From positions 13,606 to 77,605 of the forward strand of contig DASQSE010000005.1 of the NCBI GenBank assembly GCA_035642535.1: a stretch of 64,000 bases of DNA, in the 5' to 3' direction. The translations under genes were made by a program, and so were the position numbers. How positions within the stretch are numbered: the stretch's first letter is position 1; each line of letters opens with the position of its first letter. Source of the DNA: Jatrophihabitans sp035642535. Lineage in GTDB: Bacteria > Actinomycetota > Actinomycetes > Mycobacteriales > Jatrophihabitantaceae. Shown here in pieces: positions 8,391-16,874 of the stretch. Below the pieces are notes generated by a model that saw nothing but the letters and a program-made list of their open reading frames with translations, was not told the DNA's origin and searched no databases.

Positions 8391-8816
8391 TCACTCCGCC
8401 ATCGGGTAATGGTGAGCCCGGGCCGCCGCAGCCTGCTGCCTGGTCACCGGGTCCGCGTCGTAGCCCATTTGCGCCGCCGCCTGCACGCGCGCGATGAAGT
8501 CGGCCAGCGAGACTCCCATGCTGGTCATCGCCTCGACGTGATCGGACACGAACTTCTTGAGCTCGCTGTAGGCCTTTTCGGCGTTGGGAATCTGGCCGAA
8601 CGCCCCGGAGTCGACCACGGCGTTGGTGAGCGTGTCCATGAGCTCGCGCGGGCTCTGTCCGTCGAGCTGCTTGCGGAAGCCATTGATCGACTCATCCAGG
8701 GTGCGCGGGTCGATGATGACCTGGCGGTACCCGGTGGTGTGGTAGCCGGAGTCGTAGTTGCCGCCCATCTGCGTCGAATAGCCCGCCGGCTCTGGTGGCT
8801 GCTGATTCCCGCCCAT
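8391..8816 (-). CDS. Small helical ESX-locus protein ending in YPMAE
   Basis: 141 residues; a Gly/Gln/Tyr-rich first 30 residues are followed by three predicted helices (LDESINGFRKQLDG, NAEKAYSELKKFVSDHVEAMTSMG, ADFIARVQAAAQMG). The extreme C-terminus YPMAE fits the YxxxD/E type VII secretion motif. The ATG has GAGGAG 6 bases upstream. It sits 9 bp before the PPE-like gene and is likely co-expressed. I do not recognise a named family; substrate or chaperone are both possible. Confidence 0.7.
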   Translation of the reverse strand: MGGNQQPPEPAGYSTQMGGNYDSGYHTTGYRQVIIDPRTLDESINGFRKQLDGQSPRELMDTLTNAVVDSGAFGQIPNAEKAYSELKKFVSDHVEAMTSMGVSLADFIARVQAAAQMGYDADPVTRQQAAAARAHHYPMAE

Positions 8817-8834
8817 GTTTCGCTCCTCGGTGCT

Positions 8835-9431
8835 CTACTGCTCGCAGACGCTCGGGCTGCCGGTGTCCGCGGAGTACTGGCCGTCGACTTTCTCCAACCG
8901 CACGTACAGGTCGGGCAGCGGGTCGAGGTTCTTGGCCTTGGCCGCTGCGATGATCTTCGTGTAGATCTCGATCAGTGAGTCCAGCTCGCGCACCATCGGG
9001 AACTTGGCCGGATACCCGTCGGCCAGCCACGTCTTGCGCGCCTTTCCGATGCGCCGACGCTCCGACCCGGCCAGCCGGCCCGCTCCGGGCAGCTGGCTCA
9101 GTTGCAGGTCGAGCTCTCCGGTTCCGAAGATCTGATTCTTGATGTAGAGGATCACGATGTTGCTCGGCGTGATGCAGGTGTGGAAGCTGACGATCGTGGC
9201 TCCGGCCGGCCGGTGCAGCGTCCGCTCCGCCGGCGTCGGGCTGCCGGCCGGCAAAGCGATCGGGGTATCGCTCGGCGTCGTAACCGACTGACTGCTCGTC
9301 GACGGCGGGGGCGAACTCGGCGTTGCGCCGCCGCTGCTCGTGCATCCACCGACCAGTGCCAGTCCGAGCAACGCGATGGTGCCGGGCAGGCGCACGCCCT
9401 GCATGCGCCTGCCCGGTCTTTCGCGGTGCAT
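8835..9431 (-). CDS. Secreted lipoprotein of the ESX cluster
   Basis: 198 residues from the ATG at 9431 (an internal ATG at 9404 would give a more typical 20-residue signal). Hydrophobic stretch LPGTIALLGLALVGGC ends in a good lipobox, then a Ser/Thr/Pro linker of about 35 residues and a compact C-terminal domain with two cysteines (FHTCITPS and SVCEQ) that could form a disulphide. The open frame extends to 9689, but that part overlaps the WXG100-like gene. Anchored to the outer face of the cytoplasmic membrane; role in secretion unknown. Confidence 0.75.
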   Translation of the reverse strand: MHRERPGRRMQGVRLPGTIALLGLALVGGCTSSGGATPSSPPPSTSSQSVTTPSDTPIALPAGSPTPAERTLHRPAGATIVSFHTCITPSNIVILYIKNQIFGTGELDLQLSQLPGAGRLAGSERRRIGKARKTWLADGYPAKFPMVRELDSLIEIYTKIIAAAKAKNLDPLPDLYVRLEKVDGQYSADTGSPSVCEQ

Positions 9432-9463
9432 CGGTGATCTCGGCGTTCCCAGCCTCGCGGGGC

Positions 9464-9763
9464 TCAGCGCCCAGCGATGACCTGCGTCATCCTCTGGTTG
9501 TAATCCGTCGCCGTGTCCCCGACCTTGCCGACTGCGCCGGCCTGTGTCTGCAACTGCTCGTTGTACTGCTGCGTCTTGCGGTGGTACTCCTGCGTGCGGT
9601 GCTCGAGTGAGCCGCCCGGCTCCTGGGAGAGCGCCTCGGCCGCCGTCGCGGACAGGTGGCCCTTCACGTAGCTCCAGATCTCGTCCCACTCCGACTGGTG
9701 GCCGATCGTGGCCTTGGCGATCAAGGCGATGTGCTCAGTGTCGAACTTCAAAGTGTCACCCAT
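9464..9763 (-). CDS. WXG100-family small secreted protein
   Basis: 99 residues, helix-turn-helix layout of WXG100/EsxA-like proteins, with a Trp-rich turn region (SEWDEIWSYVKGHL) in place of a strict WxG, and a long second helix (LEHRTQEYHRKTQQYNEQLQTQAG). The ATG has GGAG upstream. It is paired with the next small gene, 10 bp away, as esx genes usually are, and lies downstream of eccC on the same strand. Likely exported as a heterodimer; this is inferred from family behaviour. Confidence 0.8.
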   Translation of the reverse strand: MGDTLKFDTEHIALIAKATIGHQSEWDEIWSYVKGHLSATAAEALSQEPGGSLEHRTQEYHRKTQQYNEQLQTQAGAVGKVGDTATDYNQRMTQVIAGR

Positions 9764-9773
9764 GGTCAGCTCC

Positions 9774-10094
9774 TCACATCTGCGCTGCGATGGGCGAGCT
9801 CACGGCGCCGGTCTGCGCCTGGCGGGTCGCCTCGTCGGATCCTTCGGACGCCACGTTCTGCAAGCTCGTCAGGTCGGCGTTCAACTGCGCGAGCGCCTCG
9901 GACAGTGCCTTGCCGCCCCCACCGAGGTCGCCGAACGTCTCCGAGGTGATCTGGCCGGCCGGGGCCTGCATCGCTACCTGTGAGAGTCCGGCCTGGGCCA
10001 GGATCTGGCGGGTTACGCCGTTCATCCTTTCCACGCCGTCGCCGACGACCTTCTGCGCCGCCTGTACCTCGGAGAACGTGATCTTCAACGTCAC
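9774..10094 (-). CDS. WXG100-like partner protein
   Basis: 106 residues from the GTG at 10094, chosen because GGTGGAGG lies 8 bases before it; an upstream GTG at 10109 overlaps that Shine-Dalgarno. Two helices (VQAAQKVVGDGVERMNGVTRQIL and ALSEALAQLNADLTSLQNVA) flank a turn with FGDLGGGG, so the WxG tryptophan is lost but the small-bend glycines remain. It is the first gene after eccC and the probable dimer partner of the 99-residue protein. Confidence 0.75.
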   Translation of the reverse strand: MTLKITFSEVQAAQKVVGDGVERMNGVTRQILAQAGLSQVAMQAPAGQITSETFGDLGGGGKALSEALAQLNADLTSLQNVASEGSDEATRQAQTGAVSSPIAAQM

Positions 10095-10170
10095 CGCATA
10101 CACCTCCACCTTTCGGTTGCCGCACCGCGCGGCGACCCTAGTAGATCATTCTGCTCAGACAGGGCAACAG

Positions 10171-10210
10171 GGGGCAATTGCGTTAGTTCGCGAAGAAACG
10201 AACTTGCCCC
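10171..10210 (-). repeat. Hairpin in eccC-esx intergenic gap
   Basis: GGGGCAA (10171-10177) plus GTTCG (10186-10190) pair with CGAACTTGCCCC (10199-10210), leaving an 8-nt bulge and an 8-nt loop. It lies just downstream of the eccC stop and about 75 bp before the first small gene of the run, so it may be an attenuator or processing site that lets esx-type genes be expressed at a different level from eccC. Confidence 0.45.
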
Positions 10211-10224
10211 GAATCCGGCGTGAA

Positions 10225-13200
10225 TCAGCCATCTGCCTGAAGCAGCTGGACCGGCACCGTACCGTAGCGGCGGCTTACCAGTGTGCCGCGGCCCGCCGGG
10301 AGCTGGGCCGGCCGGACGCCGTACAGCGTGCCCTCGTCCCGCGGCGCGCTCATGACGATTGCGGGCTGCCCGAGCTCGCGCAGCCGCCCCACCACCGGGT
10401 CCATCATGGCTCGGCCTGCGCCGCCCGCCCGGCGTGTGATGATCAACTGCAGCCCGATGTCGCGCGACTGCGGCAGGAAGTCGCTGAGCGGGGTGAGCGG
10501 GTTCGATCCGCCGGCGACGAGGTCGTAGTCGTCGACGAGGATGTAGACCTCGGGGCCCGTCCACCACGAGCGGCTGCGCAGCTGCTCGGGCGTGACATCG
10601 GTGCCGGGCAGCCGCTTGGTGAACCCCTCCACGAGGCCGGCGATGGTGTCGACGGCCTGCTGCGCGGTCGCGGCGTAGGAAAGCACGCTCTCCCCGCCGA
10701 ACTCGCCGAGCAGCGTGCGTCGGTAGTCGATCAGGACGATCTTCGCCTGCTGCGGTGCCCAGTTCGCCGTCACCTGCTGGGCGATCGAGCGAATCACCGA
10801 CGTCTTGCCCGATTCCGTGTCGCCGAGCACGACCAGACCCTGGTCGTGGCGCGGGTCCAGGACGACGGGCTGCAGCCGGATGCCTTCCATGCCGAGCACG
10901 ACCCGGCCGTCGACGAGCTCGGCGGGCAGCTCGCCGCGGGTGATCTTGGCGGGCAACAGCCGGACCGGCGGCGCGCTCGGGCCTGCCCAGTGATCCCGAA
11001 CCGTGTCGACAAGCTCGGCCACCCCGGCCGCCAGGTCGTCCGCCGACTGGACGCTGTCGATACGCGGCACTGCGGTGAGGTACTGGAGCTTCTGCGGGGT
11101 GATGCCGCGCCCGGGTCGGCCGGGTGGCACGGCCTGCTGCGCACGCCGATCGATCTCGGAATCGAGCGCGTCGCCGAGCTTCAGCTCCAACTTGCCGCCG
11201 ATCAGGTCGCGCAGCCCGAGCCGCAGATCGAGCCAGCGGTTGGCAGTGAGGATGAGGTGCACGCCGTAGGTGAGGGCGCGGCCGGTCAGCGCCATCAGCT
11301 CCGACTCGAGGTCTTCGTAGTCCTGCCGCAGCACGGCCCAGCCGTCGACGAGCAGGAACACATCGCCGTACGGGTCGTCGGTCCGCCCGTCGAGGCGTGC
11401 CTGCCGGTAGCCGGCCATCGAGTCGATGCCCAGCTCGCGGAAGCGCGCCTCCCGTGCCTCGATCAGCTGGGAGATCTCGGCGACGATCCGGCGCGCGACC
11501 TCGCCGTCCTGCCGCGCCGCGACGCCGCCGACATGCGGCAGGCCGGCGAAGCCGAACAGCGCGCCGCCGCTGAAGTCGAGGCAGTAGAACTGCACCTCCG
11601 CCGGCGTGTGACGCAGCGCGAGCGCGGCGAGGATCGTGCGCAGCATCGTCGACTTGCCCGACCGCGGCCCGCCGACGATCGCGACGTTGCCGCCCGCGCC
11701 GGACAGGTCGATGACGAAGGGGTCGCGGCGCTGCTGGAACGGCAGGTCGACGACGCCGACCGGAACCTGCAGCGGCGGCGTGTCCGGCTCGGCGCCGAAT
11801 CCGCGCTCCGGCCGCGCCTGCACGCTGCGCATGAGCCGGTCGAGGGTGTCCGGCTCGTCGAGCGGCGGCAGCCACACCTGGTGCGCAGGGGTGCCGCGGC
11901 CGATCAGCTGACCGACCATGACGTCGAGCATCGACGTCTCGTCTGCCGCTGGTTCCTCGGTGGGCGCCTGGTGAGACGCCAGGCTGCTGAGGTCGGGCGG
12001 GGCCAGGACGGGCTGGTAGGACGCGGTGAACGGGCGCACCTCGCTGCCGGGCAGCAGGTCGAGGACCTCCTCGATGTCGGCGCGCCGATACGGGCCGGAA
12101 ACGTAGGCCGCGCGGAAGCGCTGCAGGCCGGACGTGTCGGCCTTGAGGTAGCCGTGACCGGGAGCGCTGGGCAGCGTGTACGCATCGGACACGCCGAGGA
12201 CGGCGCGCGACTCGGATTCGGAAAAGGTGCGCAGCCCGATCCGGTAGGACAGGTGCGACTCCAGCCCGCGCAGCCGCCCCTCGTCGATGCGCTGCGAGGC
12301 GAGCAGCAGATGCACGCCGAGCGAACGGCCGAGCCGGCCGATCTGGACGAACAGTTCGGAGAAATCCGGCTTCTGCGCCAGCAACTCGCTGAACTCATCC
12401 ACCACGATCCACAGCGAGGGGAGCGGGGCGAGATTGGCGCCCTGCGCCCGGGCCCGGTCGTAGTCGCGGATCGAGACGAGGTTGCCGGCGTCGCGCAGGA
12501 CCTCCTGCCGCCGGTTCAGCTCGCCCGACAGCGCCTCGCGCATCCGGTCGACCAGGGTGAGGTCGTCCTCGAGGTTCGTGATCACGGCCGCGACGTGCGG
12601 GAGGTCGGCCATCCCGGCGAACGTCGCGCCACCCTTGAAGTCGACGAGGACGAGGTTCAGGACGTCGCTGCTGTGCGTCGTCGCCATGCCCAGGACCAGC
12701 GTGCGCAGCAACTCCGACTTGCCGGATCCGGTGGCGCCGATGATCAGGCCGTGCGGGCCCATGCCGTCCTGCGCCGCTTCCTTGATGTCCAGTTCGAGGA
12801 CGGTGCCGTCCGCGGACGGGCCGATCGGGGTACGCAGCCGGTCGCGCACCGGGCGCGGCCGCCACAGCCGCTCGACGTCCAGCTCGCCCGGGTCGGCGAC
12901 GCCGAGCAGGCCGGGCAGCGTGTTGTCGGCGCTCGAAAGGTCCTCGCCCTGCGCCGCGACCGTGTCGAGCCGTACGCCGGCGAGCTGCCGAGCCACCGAT
13001 TCGGCGAGTGGCACCGGGACGGGGTCGGCGTCGCCGAGCCAGACCAGCTCGTCGCCGACGCGCTGGGCAAGCTTGCCGTCGTCCACGACCAGGCTCATGC
13101 CGTGCGCCTCGACGAGTAGTTCCGCGACGCCGTCCAGGTCGACGACCGTCACCGCCTGGAGCCCGTCCGGGTCGAGCAGCAGCTCGGCACCGTCCACCCG

Positions 13201-14157
13201 GCCGCCGTCGATGACGATGAGCAGCTGCGCGACGTCGGGATCGGCGGCGGACCGGTTGAAGCGGGGGCGGCTGGTGAGGTCGGTGGCGAGCAGCTCCTCC
13301 AGCGTCGTGAGCGACGGCGCGATCAGCCGCGTCGGCCCGACGTTGTCGGTCTCGTCGGGCAGCTGCGCGTGTGGCAGCCACTTCGCCCATGACCAGTCCG
13401 GCGCGTCGGGGTCGCGGGTGCAGATCGCGATGCGTAGGTCGTCGGGGGCGTGGAACGTCGCGGCTTGGATGAGCATCGCGCGGCACAGGTCGCGGGCGCC
13501 GTCGCGGGCGCCGCCGAGGCGCACGCCGGCGAGTCGGCGGATCGCGAGCAGCATCGGTTCGTCGGGCAGCACGCTGTACGTCACCACGAAGCGGCGCAGC
13601 GCGGTGGAGCTCAGCGGGTCCAGTTCGTCGATCGGGGCCGTCTCGCCGGTGACGAGCGGAGTCGCGATGTTCTGCGGGCCGCGGCCCAACCGCACCATGC
13701 CGAAGTCCGGGTCGGCCGAGCGCCGCTCCCACAGCCGCTGGCTCGCGGCGACCGCCCAGAGCTGATCGGGTTCCGGCCCGCGCCACAGTGCGAGCTCGCG
13801 CTGCGCTGCGGCGACCAGCCGCACCTCGCTGCGCATCCGCCGCAGGTAGCGCAGGTAGTCGGCGCGGGACTGGTTGGCGTTGCCCTTCGACGAGCTCCGG
13901 TTGCGCAGCACGCTGCCGCCGACCATCGCGAGGGAGGAGAACAGGAACATCGAGCCGGCGACGTAGGTGATCGGATTCGCCGGCCCGGCGAACATGTACG
14001 CGACCGAGCCGAGCCCGGACAGCGCGGGCAGCGCGGTGAGCCAGGTGTTGCCGGTGTCCGGCCGGGGCAGCTCCGGCGGCGGCTGCATGACGAGGTCGCC
14101 GCCCGGCACGGTCGGCGGCGGGATCCGCGGTGGGCGGCGGAACACCGTGGTTGTCAT
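10225..14157 (-). CDS. eccC: EccC, type VII secretion FtsK/SpoIIIE ATPase (fused CaCb)
   Basis: Motor ATPase of the ESX translocon in the cytoplasmic membrane, which recognises substrates and drives export. 1310 residues, the single-chain form. Two membrane helices lie near residues 40-75 (LPALSGLGSVAYMF and GSMFLFSSLAMVGGSVL). Three ATPase domains carry Walker A motifs: GATGSGKSE near 472, GPRSGKST near 830 and GDTESGKTS near 1114, with Walker B-like WIVVDEF in the first. The ATG at 14157 starts MTTTVFRRPPR, a typical EccC N-terminus; the open frame upstream overlaps eccD. It is divergent from eccD with 64 bp between and heads the minus-strand cargo run. Confidence 0.96.
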   Translation of the reverse strand: MTTTVFRRPPRIPPPTVPGGDLVMQPPPELPRPDTGNTWLTALPALSGLGSVAYMFAGPANPITYVAGSMFLFSSLAMVGGSVLRNRSSSKGNANQSRADYLRYLRRMRSEVRLVAAAQRELALWRGPEPDQLWAVAASQRLWERRSADPDFGMVRLGRGPQNIATPLVTGETAPIDELDPLSSTALRRFVVTYSVLPDEPMLLAIRRLAGVRLGGARDGARDLCRAMLIQAATFHAPDDLRIAICTRDPDAPDWSWAKWLPHAQLPDETDNVGPTRLIAPSLTTLEELLATDLTSRPRFNRSAADPDVAQLLIVIDGGRVDGAELLLDPDGLQAVTVVDLDGVAELLVEAHGMSLVVDDGKLAQRVGDELVWLGDADPVPVPLAESVARQLAGVRLDTVAAQGEDLSSADNTLPGLLGVADPGELDVERLWRPRPVRDRLRTPIGPSADGTVLELDIKEAAQDGMGPHGLIIGATGSGKSELLRTLVLGMATTHSSDVLNLVLVDFKGGATFAGMADLPHVAAVITNLEDDLTLVDRMREALSGELNRRQEVLRDAGNLVSIRDYDRARAQGANLAPLPSLWIVVDEFSELLAQKPDFSELFVQIGRLGRSLGVHLLLASQRIDEGRLRGLESHLSYRIGLRTFSESESRAVLGVSDAYTLPSAPGHGYLKADTSGLQRFRAAYVSGPYRRADIEEVLDLLPGSEVRPFTASYQPVLAPPDLSSLASHQAPTEEPAADETSMLDVMVGQLIGRGTPAHQVWLPPLDEPDTLDRLMRSVQARPERGFGAEPDTPPLQVPVGVVDLPFQQRRDPFVIDLSGAGGNVAIVGGPRSGKSTMLRTILAALALRHTPAEVQFYCLDFSGGALFGFAGLPHVGGVAARQDGEVARRIVAEISQLIEAREARFRELGIDSMAGYRQARLDGRTDDPYGDVFLLVDGWAVLRQDYEDLESELMALTGRALTYGVHLILTANRWLDLRLGLRDLIGGKLELKLGDALDSEIDRRAQQAVPPGRPGRGITPQKLQYLTAVPRIDSVQSADDLAAGVAELVDTVRDHWAGPSAPPVRLLPAKITRGELPAELVDGRVVLGMEGIRLQPVVLDPRHDQGLVVLGDTESGKTSVIRSIAQQVTANWAPQQAKIVLIDYRRTLLGEFGGESVLSYAATAQQAVDTIAGLVEGFTKRLPGTDVTPEQLRSRSWWTGPEVYILVDDYDLVAGGSNPLTPLSDFLPQSRDIGLQLIITRRAGGAGRAMMDPVVGRLRELGQPAIVMSAPRDEGTLYGVRPAQLPAGRGTLVSRRYGTVPVQLLQADG

Positions 14158-14221
14158 ATGGGACAGAATGCACTGTCGGTGCAATTCACGTGCATATGAC
14201 CGGAGGGAAGGGAGCGCGATC
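14158..14221. promoter_or_regulatory. Divergent eccC/eccD promoter region
   Basis: The 64 bp between the two starts must hold the signals for eccC (-) and eccD (+). It contains a 5-bp inverted repeat TGCAC/GTGCA (14169-14183), then CACGTG with a further GTGCA (14187-14194), and an AT-containing patch. No clear -35/-10 pair could be assigned. Confidence 0.35.
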
Positions 14222-15595
14222 TTGACGGCCACCTCGCCGCTGTCCGGGTTCTCGCGTATCACGCTGTCCGCGCCGCGCACCCGCGCCGACGTGGCCGTGC
14301 CGAACTCTGTCCCGGTTGCGGCGTTCCTGCCGGTGCTGCTCCGCCAGCTCGGCCAGGATGCCGAGGTCGGTGTCCCCGGCCACGGCGGGTGGCGGCTGTG
14401 CCGGCTGGACGGGCGGCGTCTCGACCTGAACCGCAGCATGGACGGCAACGAGGTCCGCGATGGCGACGTCCTGGTGTTGCAGCCGATGCGCTCGGTCGTC
14501 GACGACCCGCTGTATGACGACGTCGTCGAACTAGTCGGCAAACACGCGATCGGGGAGCGCTGGACGACCCGCGAGCGGCGCGCCGCCGCGGCCGTGATCG
14601 GTGCGTTGGCCGCCCTGACTGCGCTCGGCGCACTGGCCCGGCTGCCGCGTCACCACGGGTTGGCGGCTTCGGTGTGCATCGCGGTCGCGGTCGTGTTGCT
14701 GCTCGGCGGGCTGGCCCTGTCGCGCGCGGCAGGCGACCTCACCGGCGGCGGTTTCGTCGCGACCTTGGCGGGCCCCTATGCCGCCGTCGGGGCAGCCCTG
14801 TTCCTGTCCGGCGATTGGGACCGGAACCGGTTGCTGCTTGCCTGCGCGGCGCTGCTGCTCGTGGCTGCGGCGCTACCCGCGATGGTCGGCGGCTACGAAG
14901 CGGTAGCCGGCGGCTACGCGGTGCTCGCGATCTTCGGTGCGCTCGGCGGGCTGCTCGCGGTGGTCGACGATTCCGGCGCGACCCGGCCGGCGGCGCTGAT
15001 CGCGCCGCTGGCGCTGGCCACCACGACGATCCTGCCGCCGTTCGCCTTGCGCCTCGCGCGACTGCCGCGTCCGCAACTGGCGCTGACCGCCCCCGAACTC
15101 GCCGAGCTGCCCGGCGAGGTCGATCAAGCGGCGACGACACAGCGCGTCGCGAACGCGCGGGCACTGCTGAGCGGGCTGACGGCGGGCGCCTTGGCGGTCA
15201 CCGCGACGGGCTGCGTCGTGCTCGGGGCGGCCGACGACGGCTGGGCCCGCGCGCTGGCGGGTGTCCTCGTTGCGCTCGTGTTCCTGCGCACCCGGCTCTA
15301 CGCCGCGCGGCAGCCCGTCCTCATCTCGGTGCTCGCCGCGGTCGTGGCCTCGGTCGGAGTGGCCGTGTGGTCGCTGACCGCATCGGACGTGCGCCCGCTC
15401 GTGATGGCCGCGGTGTCCGCGGCCGTCGTCGCGGTGGGTGCGCTGGTCGTGGGTGCGACGGCCGGGCGCTGGGCGGCCTCGCCTCGGCAGCGCCGGCTGA
15501 TCGACGTGTTCGAGACGCTGCTGCTCATCTCGGCCGCGCCGCTCGTCCTCGGCGTCTGGGACGTGTACTCCAAGATCTTCCATCTGGGTGATTGA
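14222..15595 (+). CDS. eccD: EccD, type VII secretion membrane channel subunit
   Basis: 457 residues from a TTG start placed 7 bases after AGGGAG. The N-terminal about 90 residues are the ubiquitin-like domain (SRITLSAPRTRADVAVP ... DGDVLVLQPM), followed by about eleven hydrophobic helices to the C-terminus (for example VIGALAALTALGALA, AVAVVLLLGGLALS, LLLACAALLLVAAALPAMVGG). EccD dimers form the bulk of the ESX membrane pore. The mycP start follows the stop by 3 bp, showing an operon. Starts further upstream in frame would run into eccC. Confidence 0.93.
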   Translation: MTATSPLSGFSRITLSAPRTRADVAVPNSVPVAAFLPVLLRQLGQDAEVGVPGHGGWRLCRLDGRRLDLNRSMDGNEVRDGDVLVLQPMRSVVDDPLYDDVVELVGKHAIGERWTTRERRAAAAVIGALAALTALGALARLPRHHGLAASVCIAVAVVLLLGGLALSRAAGDLTGGGFVATLAGPYAAVGAALFLSGDWDRNRLLLACAALLLVAAALPAMVGGYEAVAGGYAVLAIFGALGGLLAVVDDSGATRPAALIAPLALATTTILPPFALRLARLPRPQLALTAPELAELPGEVDQAATTQRVANARALLSGLTAGALAVTATGCVVLGAADDGWARALAGVLVALVFLRTRLYAARQPVLISVLAAVVASVGVAVWSLTASDVRPLVMAAVSAAVVAVGALVVGATAGRWAASPRQRRLIDVFETLLLISAAPLVLGVWDVYSKIFHLGD

Positions 15596-15598
15596 TTG

Positions 15599-16858
15599 AT
15601 GCGCCTCGCCCGGGTATCGCTGGTCGCGGTGTTCGCCGCCACCACCGCCGTCGTGCCGCAAGCGGCGGCGGCCGCCCCGACGAGTTGCGAGCAAGCCCCC
15701 GCGCCCGGCAAGCCGCTGCCCAAGCTCGCGCCGCGCGACCCGCTGATCTCCGAGATGGCGCTCGATCAGGCGTGGCCGTTGTCGAGAGGCGAAGGTGTGA
15801 CGGTCGGCGTCGTCGACAGCGGCGTCGACCCGGCCAGCCCGAAGCTCGCCGGCGCGGTCGAGCCCGGGGTCACCTATCGCGTCGCAAACAACGCCGCAGG
15901 CTTCACCGTCGCACCGAATGGTCGGGTCGACTGCGAGGGGCACGGCACGCAGGTCGCCGGCGTCATCGCCGGGCGCAAGGGCAAGGGCGACGACCGGGTG
16001 TCCGGCATCGCGCCGGCCGCCACGATCTACCCCGTCGCGTTCCTGACCCCCATCGAAGACTCGCCGCCGGAAATGATCGGCGCGGCGATCCGCAACGCAG
16101 CCGACAACAGCGAGATCGTCAACCTCTCGTTCGCCATGCCGGTCGACCGCCCGGAGGTCAGGTCGGCAGTCGACTACGCACTGCACCGCGGTGTCGTAGT
16201 GGTCGCCTCAGCGGCGAACGACAACGGCACGACCCTGCCCGGAGAAACGCCGATCTCCTACCCGGCCGCCTACCCAGGGGTGATCGCAGTCGCGACCGCG
16301 CCTCCTGACGGGTCGGTCGACCCGAGCGCGATGCGCGGCAGCTGGATCTCGCTCGCTGCGCCCGGCACGGCGCTGATGACGGAGCCGCGGGGCGGCAAGG
16401 ATTTCGTCAGCGTCGACGGCACGAGCTATGCGACGGCGATCGTCTCCGGCGCCGCGGCACTGGTCAAGGCCCGGTTCCCCGACCTGTCGCCGGCGCAGGT
16501 GGCGGCCCGGTTGGAGCAGACCGCGGTGCCGCCGGGCGACGGCAGCCGCGACGACACGATCGGCTTCGGGGTCGTCGACCCGTTCGCGGCGCTGACCGCG
16601 TCGACGATTCACGGTGCGCAGCCGTCGGCCACGAACCAGGGCTCGGTGCCTGTCCAGCGCGTGCATGCGGCCGCCCGCGGCGACGGCAGCGGAAAGGTGC
16701 TCGCGGTCGTCGCGGTGCTCGCGGCGCTGTCCGTGCTCGTCGGACTGGCGACGGCCAGTGTGCGCAGCGGCCGGCGGCGCGGCTGGTATCCGGGGAAACC
16801 GCCGGCCGAACACGTGGATCACCGCACCGCGGAACCGCACCCGGCCGAACTCGGCTGA
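15599..16858 (+). CDS. mycP: MycP, membrane-anchored subtilisin-like mycosin
   Basis: 419 residues. Signal peptide (LARVSLVAVFAATTAVVPQAAAA), then a subtilase domain with the catalytic triad Asp73 (GVVDSGVD), His115 (CEGHGTQVAG) and Ser276 (DGTSYATA), an oxyanion-region ASAANDNG, and a C-terminal membrane helix (VLAVVAVLAALSVLVGLATA) followed by a short basic tail. Mycosins are the periplasmic protease of ESX systems and stabilise the complex. The ATG at 15599 overlaps a TTG at 15596. It is convergent with eccB 16 bp downstream. Confidence 0.95.
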   Translation: MRLARVSLVAVFAATTAVVPQAAAAAPTSCEQAPAPGKPLPKLAPRDPLISEMALDQAWPLSRGEGVTVGVVDSGVDPASPKLAGAVEPGVTYRVANNAAGFTVAPNGRVDCEGHGTQVAGVIAGRKGKGDDRVSGIAPAATIYPVAFLTPIEDSPPEMIGAAIRNAADNSEIVNLSFAMPVDRPEVRSAVDYALHRGVVVVASAANDNGTTLPGETPISYPAAYPGVIAVATAPPDGSVDPSAMRGSWISLAAPGTALMTEPRGGKDFVSVDGTSYATAIVSGAAALVKARFPDLSPAQVAARLEQTAVPPGDGSRDDTIGFGVVDPFAALTASTIHGAQPSATNQGSVPVQRVHAAARGDGSGKVLAVVAVLAALSVLVGLATASVRSGRRRGWYPGKPPAEHVDHRTAEPHPAELG

Positions 16859-16874
16859 GCCGCCGTGCCGTCTC

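Noticed and set aside
9544..13119. Very long open frame on the + strand opposite eccC
   Set aside because: Arg/Ala/Gly/Asp-rich composition with no recognisable domain; it mirrors the codon bias of eccC, which is intact with three Walker motifs.
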